From contig JAVBPH010000026.1 of the NCBI GenBank assembly GCA_031549725.1, positions 1-36,458 on the forward strand: a DNA stretch of 36,458 nucleotides, written 5' to 3'. The DNA comes from UBA937 sp031549725 (GTDB lineage Bacteria > Spirochaetota > Spirochaetia > Treponematales > Breznakiellaceae). A program made the position numbers and the translations under genes. Positions 27,481 through 35,109 of the stretch are shown piece after piece (within the stretch, counting starts at the first letter, position 1; every line of letters begins with the position of its first letter). Below the pieces are notes generated by a model that made no database searches, was not told the DNA's origin, and saw only the letters and a list, made by a program, of their open reading frames with translations.

Positions 27481-27520
27481 AACCTTTCCTCCTTTAGTGC
27501 GATAAACCCTCAGTACCGTA

Positions 27521-28015
27521 TCAACTGTTCGTTACCTGGTTCCATTTCGTCTCAATAGCGCCGTCCTTCGTTCCATCCGGCTTGATCGGCGTAACCTTCA
27601 CGGTCATTTCCGCCGCCACAAGCTGAACTTCCTCAATGGGCTGCTGGGACGCGGCATCATCCGGCTTGGGATTAATGGTCTTTATCTCTACCCGGGCTAC
27701 CCGTACACTGTTCATGGTAATCTCGTACACCGGTGTCTGGGCGCCTCCCAGAACCCGGCAATACTCAAACTTCGCGCTTTTGATAACTTCCCCCTTCATG
27801 CAGGAAAGCTGCAATTTGGGTGTGGACTTATCCACCGCGTGGGTAAAGGTAAAGGGAATGAACTGCCCCCTGCCCTGTACATCCGATGATGACTGAACAT
27901 TGATGTTCTGTAGTGCTCCGTGGGAAAATGAAAGAAGATCAAGCCATTTCTCGTGTTTCGTATCCACCGCCTGTCCCTCAATTCCGTCGATCTTCAAAAA
28001 ATACACACTGGCCAT
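27521..28015 (-). CDS. hcp: T6SS inner-tube protein Hcp (TssD)
   Basis: Hcp hexamers stack into the expelled tube. The 164 residues show the typical MASVYFLKIDGIEGQAVD start, a glycine/serine-rich region QSSSDVQGRGQFIPFTFTHAVDKSTPKL, and the C-terminal EVQLVAAEMTVKVTPIKPDG strand. The length is standard for the family, with no effector fusion. The ribosome site AGGGGG is strong. The gene is bounded upstream by a terminator-like hairpin and another hairpin at 28042-28081, and downstream (after tssE) by an intrinsic terminator, so a separate abundant hcp-tssE message is likely. Confidence 0.96.
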   Translation of the reverse strand: MASVYFLKIDGIEGQAVDTKHEKWLDLLSFSHGALQNINVQSSSDVQGRGQFIPFTFTHAVDKSTPKLQLSCMKGEVIKSAKFEYCRVLGGAQTPVYEITMNSVRVARVEIKTINPKPDDAASQQPIEEVQLVAAEMTVKVTPIKPDGTKDGAIETKWNQVTNS

Positions 28016-28041
28016 TATTATTACCCCCTAAAAATACTTAA

Positions 28042-28081
28042 GGGCACCCCTAAAAACCTGGTCGGATTTTTAGAAGTGCCT
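28042..28081. repeat. Hairpin repeat, copy 1, upstream of hcp
   Basis: An inverted repeat GGCAC-cc-CTAAAAA / TTTTTAG-aa-GTGCC with one 2x2 internal loop and a ten-base loop. It lies about 28 bases before the hcp start, so it would be in the hcp leader if transcription starts upstream. It might protect the message 5' end or be the end of a small palindromic element. A degenerate copy lies at 26839-26876. Confidence 0.75.
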
Positions 28082-28146
28082 GGATAGAAAATTTTATTTC
28101 TTTAATTCCATAACGAAATAAAAAAGTTCCTCCATGATACATCCAG

Positions 28147-28179
28147 GGAAAACCTCTAAAAACTGAAGTTTTTAGAGGT
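28147..28179 (-). terminator. Terminator-like hairpin after tssC
   Basis: On the minus strand a perfect 12-base stem ACCTCTAAAAAC / GTTTTTAGAGGT with a four-base loop is followed by four T. It begins 10 bases after the tssC stop. The short T-run suggests partial termination, or a 3' stabilising hairpin. Nearly identical to the stem after tssE. Confidence 0.65.
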
Positions 28180-28188
28180 CCCCCTGAT

Positions 28189-29673
28189 TTATTTCGCTCC
28201 GCTGGGAACTTTCGTTACCAGACGCAGAGAAGCGGTAAGTCCTTCAAGCTGATAATGGGGCCGCAGGTAAAAGCGGGCATTGTAATACCCCGGCTGGCCT
28301 TCCACCGACTCGACCTCAACCTTTGCCTCCGCCAGCGGATACTTTGCCTTTACTTCCTCGGAAGCGTTGGGATCGCCGGTTACATACTGGGAAATCCAGT
28401 CGCTCAGGAAACGTTCCATGTCGATCCGCTCTTTGAAGGAACCGATCTTGTCCCGGACGATACACTTAAGGTAATGGGAAAAACGGCTCGCCGCAAAAAT
28501 GTAGGGAAGCCTGGCTGATAGCGCGGCATTTGCCGTGGCATCCGGAGAATCGTACTCCGCGGGGCTGTTGACGGTCTGCCCTCCAAGAAACACCGCGTAA
28601 TCCGTATTCTTCCAGTGGATGAGCGGGAGAAACCCGTTCTTTGACAGTTCCGCCTCCCGCCGGTCGGTAATGGCGATTTCCGTCGGGCACTTCTGGGCGA
28701 GACCGCCATCCTCGGAGGGGAAGGTGTGGGTCGGAAGCCCCTCCACCGCGCCGCCGGATTCCACGCCCCGGATACTGGCGCACCAGCCGTAGTTGGCAAA
28801 GGAACGGTTGATGTTGGTGCCCATGGCGTAGGCTGCATTCATCCAGTTGTACTTCCCGCTGTCTCCTGCGCCTACATCTTCCTCAAAATCGAATTCTTCC
28901 ACCGGATTGCTTTTGGCCCCATAGGGGGTACGGCTCAAAACCCTGGGCAGGGTAAGTGCCACATAGCGGCTGTCGTCGGAGTCGCGGAAACCCCGCCATG
29001 CCTGATATTCCGGGGTGGAAAAAATCTTGGCGATATCCCGGGGATTGGACAGTTCCTGCCAGGAAGAAAGGTTCAGGATCGAGGGGTCCGCCGCGGAAAT
29101 AAATGGCGTATGCGCCGCCGAGGCAATCTGGGCAATACCCTTTAATACCTCTATATCCTGGGGAGTGTGATTGAAAAAATAATCCCCGATCAATGCGCCA
29201 TAGGGTTCTCCGCCCGCGGTTCCGTACTCGTCTTCATAGAAACGCTTGAACAGCGGGCTCTGATCCCAGGCGGTTCCCTTAAAACGCCGCAGGGTCTTTG
29301 CCACTTCGGTTTTTGAAATATTCAAAACCTTGATCTTTAGGGTTTCGCTGGTCTGGGTGTTGTGTACCAGATAATCCAGCCCGCGCCAGGCGCCTTCCAA
29401 CTGGGTAAAATCGGGATGATGCAGAATAAGGTTGACCTGCTCTGAAAGTTTTTTATCCAACTCCGCAATGATCCCCTCAATGGTTTTGATGGCGTCATTG
29501 GAAACCAGAGCCACATTTTCGAGGGCCTGGTTAACCAGGGTCTTTACCGCTCCCTGTACCGCCGTTTGGGCCTCCGCAGACTGGGGTTTGAATTCCTGCT
29601 GCACGAGTTTTTCAAAATCGCTCATTTCCAGAGTTTCGGCGCTTAAGGTTTCTATCTTTTGTTGGGCTGCCAT
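28189..29673 (-). CDS. tssC: T6SS sheath large subunit TssC (VipB)
   Basis: The 494 residues match TssC throughout: LEGAWRGLDYLVHNTQTSETLKIKVLNISKTE, FGALIGDYFF-like YGALIGDYFFNHTPQD, NAAYAMGTNINRSFANYGWCASIRG and KCIVRDKIGSFKERIDMERFLSDWISQYV. It forms the contractile sheath with TssB. GGAGG lies before the start, 9 bases after the tssB stop. Confidence 0.97.
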   Translation of the reverse strand: MAAQQKIETLSAETLEMSDFEKLVQQEFKPQSAEAQTAVQGAVKTLVNQALENVALVSNDAIKTIEGIIAELDKKLSEQVNLILHHPDFTQLEGAWRGLDYLVHNTQTSETLKIKVLNISKTEVAKTLRRFKGTAWDQSPLFKRFYEDEYGTAGGEPYGALIGDYFFNHTPQDIEVLKGIAQIASAAHTPFISAADPSILNLSSWQELSNPRDIAKIFSTPEYQAWRGFRDSDDSRYVALTLPRVLSRTPYGAKSNPVEEFDFEEDVGAGDSGKYNWMNAAYAMGTNINRSFANYGWCASIRGVESGGAVEGLPTHTFPSEDGGLAQKCPTEIAITDRREAELSKNGFLPLIHWKNTDYAVFLGGQTVNSPAEYDSPDATANAALSARLPYIFAASRFSHYLKCIVRDKIGSFKERIDMERFLSDWISQYVTGDPNASEEVKAKYPLAEAKVEVESVEGQPGYYNARFYLRPHYQLEGLTASLRLVTKVPSGAK

Positions 29674-29682
29674 ATAAACCTC

Positions 29683-30192
29683 CTATTTGGACTCATCCGA
29701 GTCTTTCGCCTTGGCAGACAGCGCTTTGAGCAGCGCAGGATCCGACAGAACCTTGTTCAGAAGATCCTCTGCCCCGGCCTTCCCATCCATATAGGATAAA
29801 AGGTTCGCAAGCTGCTGCCGGGATTCCATGATCTGCTTCAACCCGTTCACTTTTGACGCAATAGCCCCGGGGGAAAAATCGTCCATGCTTTGGAAGGTCA
29901 TATCCACCGCGATATTGCCCTCACCGGTAAGGGTGTTGGGTACGGTAAAGGCAATCCGGGGTCCGATTGCCTTCAGGCGGTCGTTGAAATTATCCGCGGT
30001 GAATTCCACCGCCTTGCGGTCATCCACCTTGGGCAGGGGTTCTTCGGGCTTACCCGAAAGATCCGATAGGACCCCCATCACAAAGGGAATGTTGACCTTT
30101 TTCTGCGCCCCATATACTTCCACATCGTAATCGATCTGGACCCGGGGAGCCCGGTTTTTTGCTATAAAGGCCTGACTATTTCGTGTAGCCAT
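29683..30192 (-). CDS. tssB: T6SS sheath small subunit TssB (VipA)
   Basis: The protein has 169 residues from MATRNSQAF. Features are VQIDYDVEVYGAQKKVNIPFVMGVLSDLSG, the family signature, and DFSPGAIASKV followed by a helical C-terminus that ClpV would recognise after contraction. A frame extension upstream to base 30225 is open, but AGGAGG lies eight bases before the chosen ATG. It starts a new tightly linked block after a 483-base gap from tssA. Confidence 0.96.
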   Translation of the reverse strand: MATRNSQAFIAKNRAPRVQIDYDVEVYGAQKKVNIPFVMGVLSDLSGKPEEPLPKVDDRKAVEFTADNFNDRLKAIGPRIAFTVPNTLTGEGNIAVDMTFQSMDDFSPGAIASKVNGLKQIMESRQQLANLLSYMDGKAGAEDLLNKVLSDPALLKALSAKAKDSDESK

Positions 30193-30317
30193 CTGCAACC
30201 TCCTAAAATAATTCAAACGGTCCATAAAAAAGGACTATAGGTTTACGCCGGAGAAACAAAGAGGAAATAAAATGGAAAATTTTTTCGGTTATATACCGTT
30301 GACAGGGGAAGGATAAA

Positions 30318-30346
30318 GGTAATTTTTTACTATTTAAAAAATTACC
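30318..30346. repeat. Perfect 12-base AT-rich inverted repeat upstream of tssB
   Basis: GGTAATTTTTTA and TAAAAAATTACC flank five bases. It lies about 125 bases upstream of the tssB start. Its symmetry would suit a dimeric regulator; it lacks the GC-rich stem and T-run of a terminator. Confidence 0.55.
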
Positions 30347-30463
30347 GCAATAATTGAAGAAACAGGAACTGGTCATCTCCATTATCCTTTTCAAAGTAAT
30401 TTATCAGTTACAGGAAGCTTCGATTCTCAAGGCTTGCTTCCCGCACCCGTGAAAATTAACTGT

Positions 30464-30610
30464 TTTTATTCGCAAGTGGGTTTAATACCCTGCCTCCCTG
30501 CGGCGTTCTTAAAATCTTGTAAATGAAAATTGTATGGGTATTAAACCCATATAAAATTCATACCTTACAGAACCAACATACACGCTGCTTGCGGCGGGGT
30601 TGTTGATTAA
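30464..30610. repeat. Two-hairpin intergenic repeat element, copy A
   Basis: It begins TTTTATTCGCA, has a perfect 14-base inverted repeat (30477-30490 TGGGTTTAATACCC, 30536-30549) with a 45-base loop, then ATATAA, CCTTACA and a second hairpin around GAACCAACATAC ... GGTTGTTGATT. Copy B at 34833-34972 keeps the same order and flanks while the stem sequence has changed with pairing preserved. Confidence 0.75.
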
Positions 30611-30675
30611 ATTCTACCCCCCTTTCAGTTTTAAAACGGGGCCATAAAAGTATAAACGAGGCATAGCCGGAAACA

Positions 30676-31740
30676 TTATTCTTCCTGGATCCTTTCTTTT
30701 ATTCCCAGGATCTCCTTTCCATGGGGCAGCGCGTCGGGTACGATATCCTCCAGCAGTTCAACAAAATTCATTTCCGAGAAGCGCAATGCCCGGTTCACCA
30801 GAAGCGGAATGGGACTATTCGGTTCGCTTTTCTGGAAATATTCAGCACTTTTTCGAAGGAGCAGAAGCGCATCGGCCCTGTTTGCAGGTTTGTAGGAAGC
30901 GATATTCACCGCTGATCTGGCAGCGCCCTCCGATTCCGCCGTCAGGCCTTCTTCCGCCGTTTCGGAACCCGCCTCCGCAGCTGCACCGCCGCCGTAGGAA
31001 TCAAGATATGTGGTATACAGTTTACATAACCGTTCTATTTCCCGGGTGAGGGAAGCCATGGACAGGGAATAACCGCCAGTCAGTTTACTATTCGTATCAT
31101 CACCGATAGCCTTGAGGGTTTCCTGAATCTCCCGGACCGCCGCCACCTGTTCCTGTATCTCCGTCAGGGGAACGTTCATCATTTCCCCCATGATGAGGTT
31201 GGCATCAATGGTCCCGTTATCGGTGGTTTCCAATTCATTTATGGAGATGAGATAATCCCGCAGAGTATAGGGCAAGGAGGGAGTTAACCTCAGGGCACGG
31301 ATCTTTGCGGGGAACATAATAGGATCGTTAAAGGCACCAGGTTCGGGAGATAACATGGCAAGAATATTGAGCCTTTCCGTGGGGTCATTATCATCACCGG
31401 GATCAAGCCTTGGGTACATGGTTTCCCACATATCCCGGATCAAAAAGTGGAGAACCTTGAGGGCCGCACCGCAGTCCTTAAAACCTCCCATCGCTGTTTC
31501 CGTGATGACCAAATAAGAAGCTACCCGCAGATCCCGGGTTCTCTCCCAGAGCGCCAGGCAGTGTTCCCTGAGCTTTTTCCAGTCAGGTCCGTGTCCTTCA
31601 ATTTTAGAATCCCCGATCTCACTATCCAATACCGGAACCGACAGGGAATCCATCTCAAGATAAAGCGGATCATACTCCAGATTTTCCCCTGCAGGGCCCT
31701 CTCCCTCAAGAGGCCGGGCCAATTCCTGATAATCAATCAT
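30676..31740 (-). CDS. tssA: T6SS protein TssA (ImpA_N domain)
   Basis: The 354 residues start with an ImpA_N domain: ARPLEGEGPAGENLEYDPLYLEM, then DWKKLREHCLALWERTRDLRVASYLVI. The middle is a helical linker with an Ala/Glu-rich stretch (about 245-275), and the C-terminus KPANRADALLLLRKSAEYFQKSEPNSPIPLLVNRAL is the short-type TssA end. TssA helps baseplate docking and sheath priming. It is the first gene of the run; a promoter lies about 60-90 bases upstream and tssB follows only after 483 bases. Confidence 0.94.
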   Translation of the reverse strand: MIDYQELARPLEGEGPAGENLEYDPLYLEMDSLSVPVLDSEIGDSKIEGHGPDWKKLREHCLALWERTRDLRVASYLVITETAMGGFKDCGAALKVLHFLIRDMWETMYPRLDPGDDNDPTERLNILAMLSPEPGAFNDPIMFPAKIRALRLTPSLPYTLRDYLISINELETTDNGTIDANLIMGEMMNVPLTEIQEQVAAVREIQETLKAIGDDTNSKLTGGYSLSMASLTREIERLCKLYTTYLDSYGGGAAAEAGSETAEEGLTAESEGAARSAVNIASYKPANRADALLLLRKSAEYFQKSEPNSPIPLLVNRALRFSEMNFVELLEDIVPDALPHGKEILGIKERIQEE

Positions 31741-31760
31741 AGAATCTCTGACTCCAAAAT

Positions 31761-31827
31761 ATTATACAACAAAGTATATTTGTTAAAAAACCTTCGTAAT
31801 TTTATAACCAGATCCGGAATAAGTCAA
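31761..31827 (-). promoter_or_regulatory. Predicted promoter region of the T6SS run
   Basis: On the minus strand TTGACT (31822-31827) and TAAAAT (31799-31804) are spaced by 17 bases, a good sigma-70-like pair. A second perfect TATAAT lies nearer the gene (31761-31766), within an imperfect palindrome ATATAC-N6-GTATAA, but without a clear -35. It starts about 20 to 60 bases before tssA. Start-site mapping has not been done; this is pattern reading only. Confidence 0.55.
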
Positions 31828-32402
31828 GAAAAATAACATGTAGTCTGCCACGGGAACAGAATAACCTGCAACAACCTTGACCTTTGAATAAAATAAAAAT
31901 CAGACTAAAAAAATGATATAGCAAGCCACAAGGATAATAAAATGATAAGGTTAAAGAGCAAGCAACTGTATTTGATAACGATTACACGGAAGATTTATTA
32001 AAATAATTTTTTCTCATCATCTTTGATTTATGGATAAATACGTATCCTGCTAAAATGCATCCAATTATCAGGACGGATTCAAATTAAATAATGTAAAATC
32101 ACTATTTCTTTGCAATACAAAGAAATACCGCTCAACATATTCATGCTTTTTGTTTCTGCCAGCACGTTATATACCACATCATTAAATATCTCTTTGAAAT
32201 ATTCTTATTAAGGGCAATATCCAAACCATTCAATCCGGAGATATTTAAGAGGCTTTTTTACACTTTGCCAGCTACTTGTCTTCTTTATGCTGTTCTATGG
32301 TTCATTCACACGATAAAATATCACTCAAAGGTATTAAATCGTAATTTGCAACATATAATAAACTAAGTTAATTAATTAAAAAGAGAACCTGACAAGAAAA
32401 GT

Positions 32403-32528
32403 ATGGCATACAACATAGATTATAAAAAAAGAACGATAATATATAAAAAGGAAGCACAAACCCTTAAGGAATTACGGAAAGTTACGGGAATACCGCCCGA
32501 AACACATTACACCCGGGAAAAATCCTGA
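32403..32528 (+). pseudogene. Remnant of an IS630-type transposase N-terminus
   Basis: A 41-codon frame reads MAYNIDYKKRTIIYKK, ..., LKELRKVTGIPPETHYT and stops. It resembles the helix-turn-helix start of IS630-family transposases (MAYSIDFRK, ..., K-E-x-x-x-x-F-G-I-S). No catalytic DDE part is found downstream, and the continuation is broken. No terminal inverted repeats or TA duplication could be identified by eye. Confidence 0.45.
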
Positions 32529-32719
32529 TAACGGCTATTATTAAAAAGAATAAGCGTATACGTAAACGCAAGACGAAACCAATTTCAGAATTCGGTTTGT
32601 TTTTAAATTATCTCTGCAGGAAGCAGGACAAACCTACTTTCTATATTACATCTTAACTAAAGAATACCCCGAATAATGCTCTGCAGGCATTAATCGGTGT
32701 TTCCCCGGGGATGTAATAT

Positions 32720-32753
32720 CAAAATTACGGACCTTTCGGTCCCGTGGATTTTG
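32720..32753. repeat. Hairpin repeat with ACGGACC core, copy 1
   Basis: CAAAATTACGGACC pairs with GGTCCCGTGGATTTTG around TTTC, with small bulges. A related sequence, CAAATTTACGGACC..., occurs at 34680-34713 upstream of the exporter genes; both follow a CCCCGGGG. Confidence 0.6.
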
Positions 32754-32777
32754 AAATTGCTTCAACACAAAAATACG

Positions 32778-32852
32778 TTCGCCTATTACGAAAACCCTGA
32801 AGAAGAACGGGCAGACTATACTGCAAAGGTAAAATGGATTACAGTTAAATAA
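32778..32852 (+). pseudogene. Possible C-terminal coding remnant
   Basis: The frame FAYYENPEEERADYTAKVKW ends in a stop and looks protein-like in composition, but no start or family is recognised. It follows directly on the hairpin repeat at 32720-32753. It could be chance. Confidence 0.2.
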
Positions 32853-32999
32853 TAGTGCATATTGACAAATGCTGACTATATACGTTTCTCCAGTGTGAAT
32901 ATGAGCGCTCACTGCAGTGCAGAAAAAGCAATCATGCAAAGCCGGGAAATCAATGAAACCGGATGAATGTTATGGACGCTCTCCTCCGCGGAAAACATT

Positions 33000-33345
33000 C
33001 GGTATATATACCGAATGTACCATACTTAATCTGCAGACCCAATCCACCTGTGTGCGGTCAGTCTGGACATGTACAGGGTTCTCCGGGTGCTGGCCAGGGA
33101 AGCCGGAGAATACAATAGCACGGTTTGCCCGGTTGCCCCGGGACGGACCATCATTGAATAGGAAGGTTAATCCGGGCGTACCTAAAACCGTTCCATCCCG
33201 GATTGCTTGGATCATGTTGCCCTGGCCGCCGGGGGGAAGACCAGGAAACAGCCAATGCGTTCCTGTTCCCTGTTTCCGATCCGGAAAGCTTTATCCCCGG
33301 GAAATATCTGCCGGTCTGCGGCGGGTTCATGATGCCCTGTATTTA
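33000..33345 (+). pseudogene. Possible frameshifted coding remnant
   Basis: GC rises sharply relative to the left side. Protein-like segments appear in different + frames: MYRVLRVLAREAGEYNSTV and VAPGRTIIE, then a stop, and later NAFLFPVSDPESFIPGKYLP and GGFMMPCI with a stop at about 33344. This looks like a gene broken by frameshifts and stops, but I do not recognise the family. Confidence 0.3.
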
Positions 33346-33354
33346 ACAGACAGC

Positions 33355-33801
33355 TTAACCCGGTTTATTTCCGGAAAAAATACTGAACAGTTTCTTAGGC
33401 AGGGAAAATCCAAAAAGGATTCCCAATACAATAGCTCCGGCGATCATCAATGTCTCCACACCTTTGTTAAAGGCTGCTGAATAATTCTGGATAAAGATAA
33501 AATACGCAGTATAATAAATTCCTGCCCCGGGCACTAAAGGAAAAAATCCTGCTATTAAAAATACCGTTACCGGGGCTTTCCTCTGGTAAGAGAGGATTCG
33601 TCCGCATATGGTCAGCCCCAGGGCTGCAACAAACGATGCCGCCACAATACCATACCCGGAATTACGAACCAGGATAAACAGCAGCCAGGCAACCCCGCCT
33701 ACAACGCTGCAAAAAAACAGATGTTTCACCGGAGCATTAAAAAGCACCGAAAAAGCCAATGTAGCCAGCATCGCCATCCCCACCTGTATGACAATTTCCA
33801 T
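33355..33801 (-). CDS. yjjB: ThrE/YjjB-type exporter small subunit
   Basis: From MEIVIQVGMAM the protein has 148 residues with four to five membrane segments. The phrases FNAPVKHLFFCSVVGGVAW and PVTVFLIAGFFPLVPGAGIYYTAY match the C-terminal (DUF3815) part of ThrE exporters for threonine, serine or related acids. The start lies one base after the partner gene's stop, with GGGGGC upstream; a longer start at 33864 would overlap that partner. It works with the YjjP-type gene as a two-part exporter. Confidence 0.88.
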   Translation of the reverse strand: MEIVIQVGMAMLATLAFSVLFNAPVKHLFFCSVVGGVAWLLFILVRNSGYGIVAASFVAALGLTICGRILSYQRKAPVTVFLIAGFFPLVPGAGIYYTAYFIFIQNYSAAFNKGVETLMIAGAIVLGILFGFSLPKKLFSIFSGNKPG

Positions 33802-33802
33802 A

Positions 33803-34582
33803 TCAGAAGCCCCCTGCAAATACGGTGTGCCAAAGCCATAGACTGGTTCCCACACCCGCGGCAATACAAACCCCGGTTAATAAGGCATCGATAAGATGGA
33901 TACTGCCCGACAGAAAATCTCCATTAAAAAATTCCCTGATCGAGTTGGTAAACGCAACCCCCGGGACAAGCATGATAATGGTCCCAATAATGATATTATC
34001 CAGGGAAAGAGTAGCAAACAACAAGGTAAGAACCAATGCCAGGACGGTAATAAGAAAACTTCCAATAATAGTAGGCATATATCTGGATATATACCCCTTC
34101 CCGTAAAAGGTGAGGAAGACCTGCAGAACAACCCCGCAGAATGCGGCGGCCAGACAATCAAATAGTTTTCCTCCAAAAAGATAGCAGAAACAACCGCAGC
34201 CCAGGGCGGAAGCCATCACCTGTACCCAGACGGGCGCAAAGGGAAGGCCGGCGCAGGATTCCAGTTCTTTCTCATACTGTTCCAGTTTTTCCAGGTCCGC
34301 ACTTTCCGCAATTTTTCTTGACAATTCATTAACCGCAGAAATAACCCTAAGATTAATTCTTTGGACCGGGACATTCCGCAGGGCAAAAAAACTTGCTTCT
34401 GATCCTTCATTCAGGGTGACAAAAATTCCATTCGACAGTATATAAAGGGAATGGTCATCAAGCCCGAAGGCCGTGAGAATCCGGCTGATCGTTTCCTGGA
34501 CCCGGAAAATCTCACCGCCGTTTTTAAGGAGTATTTCGCCCGCAGAAACTGCAAACCGTAAAATTTTCTGTTCACTTTTCAT
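33803..34582 (-). CDS. yjjP: ThrE/YjjP-type exporter large subunit
   Basis: The 259 residues match YjjP/DUF1212. The N-terminal cytoplasmic part holds the signature GGEIFRVQETISRILTAFG, followed by about five membrane segments (from LPFAPVWVQVMASALGCGCF onward) and VPGVAFTNSIREFFNGDFLSG. Such pairs export threonine/serine or succinate, depending on species. The upstream region is palindrome-rich and no clear promoter was seen. It is co-directional with the T6SS run but separated from it by 1.6 kb. Confidence 0.9.
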   Translation of the reverse strand: MKSEQKILRFAVSAGEILLKNGGEIFRVQETISRILTAFGLDDHSLYILSNGIFVTLNEGSEASFFALRNVPVQRINLRVISAVNELSRKIAESADLEKLEQYEKELESCAGLPFAPVWVQVMASALGCGCFCYLFGGKLFDCLAAAFCGVVLQVFLTFYGKGYISRYMPTIIGSFLITVLALVLTLLFATLSLDNIIIGTIIMLVPGVAFTNSIREFFNGDFLSGSIHLIDALLTGVCIAAGVGTSLWLWHTVFAGGF

Positions 34583-34668
34583 AGAATAATCCAGTTCCGG
34601 AATTATCCGGATAAATTGTATGCTTATGGTCCGTCATAAAATTTCCCTAAAGATTAAGATAATATCCC

Positions 34669-34724
34669 CGGGGCTTTTTCAAATTTACGGACCCTGCGGC
34701 CCGACGAATTTTGGAAAAGCCCCG
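34669..34724. repeat. Long hairpin, includes second ACGGACC-type repeat copy
   Basis: Outer arms CGGGGCTTTTTC and GGAAAAGCCCCG pair over 12 bases (one G-T), with a further inner stem around CGGACCCTGCGGCCCG. The inner part (34680-34713) aligns with the hairpin at 32720-32753. Confidence 0.65.
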
Positions 34725-34773
34725 CCTTTGAAAAATAATACTACATTCATATAAAAATACAATAAATAATGGA

Positions 34774-34805
34774 GCTTTTTCAAAACTCGGTTAGTTTTGA
34801 AAAGC
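34774..34805. repeat. Inverted repeat GCTTTTTCAAAACT / AGTTTTGAAAAGC
   Basis: A 13-base stem with one bulged T and a five-base loop (CGGTT). Its GCTTTTTCAAA arm is shared with the 34669-34724 hairpin. No terminating T-run is present on either side. Confidence 0.6.
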
Positions 34806-34832
34806 CTCTAATAAGACCCCCCTTCCAACAAT

Positions 34833-34972
34833 TTTATTCGCAGGCAGGTTTCATACACGCACCCCAGGGCGGGTCTTTGAAGCAACAAGGAAATTGTTTT
34901 GCGTGTATGAAACCCGCATATAATCCTTTCCTTACATGAACAACATACCCTGCTGCGGGTTTGTTGATTCAT
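34833..34972. repeat. Two-hairpin intergenic repeat element, copy B
   Basis: TTTTATTCGCA is followed by a perfect 14-base inverted repeat (34847-34860 GGTTTCATACACGC, 34901-34914) with a 40-base loop, then ATATAA, CCTTACA and a second hairpin AACAACATACCC-TGCTGC-GGGTTTGTT. It is homologous to copy A at 30464-30610. Confidence 0.75.
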
Positions 34973-35109
34973 AAAAGCAAAGGGCTGTAATGATGAATCC
35001 AAAATGAAACCTGGAGATCTTTTTCTTTTTATGGAATTATGAAATACTTGTACCAGCGTTAAACCAGAATTGTGTTTATTCGGCAGGATTTTTTTGAAGG
35101 AGTCATCAC

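Larger units (their letters stand above)
30193..30675. other. 483-base non-coding gap between tssA and tssB
   Basis: No credible gene is seen. The gap holds a perfect 12-base inverted repeat (30318-30346) and a two-hairpin repeat element (30464-30610), described separately. On the minus strand a TATATAA box near 30290 could be a -10 for tssB, but I see no convincing -35. Confidence 0.6.
31850..33354. other. 1.5-kb gene-poor, AT-rich region with decayed genes
   Basis: No intact gene is supported. Stop codons are dense in 31.85-32.4 kb. A transposase remnant (32403-32528), a hairpin repeat (32720-32753), a short protein-like tail (32778-32852) and a GC-richer protein-like stretch (about 33000-33345) are listed separately. 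Open frames of 90-190 codons here have no recognisable content. Confidence 0.65.
34583..35109. other. 527-base divergent intergenic region rich in palindromes
   Basis: It lies between yjjP (-) and the 35110 gene (+). It contains three separate hairpin elements: 34669-34724, 34774-34805 and 34833-34972. A 64-codon minus-strand frame at 34808-35002 runs through the last element and is discussed as a finding. A ribosome site GAAGGAG precedes 35110. Confidence 0.6.

Noticed and set aside
30464..30610. Integron attC site
   Set aside because: The core RYYYAAC/GTTRRRY pair could not be found in the required arrangement and the element is longer than usual for such sites.
32646..32939. 97-codon minus frame
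   Set aside because: Cys/Phe-rich with no family, no ribosome site, and it crosses a hairpin repeat.
32917..33480. 187-codon + frame as an intact gene
   Set aside because: Its content is not protein-like, and it runs into the end of the exporter gene on the other strand; frameshifted remnants in other frames explain the region better.
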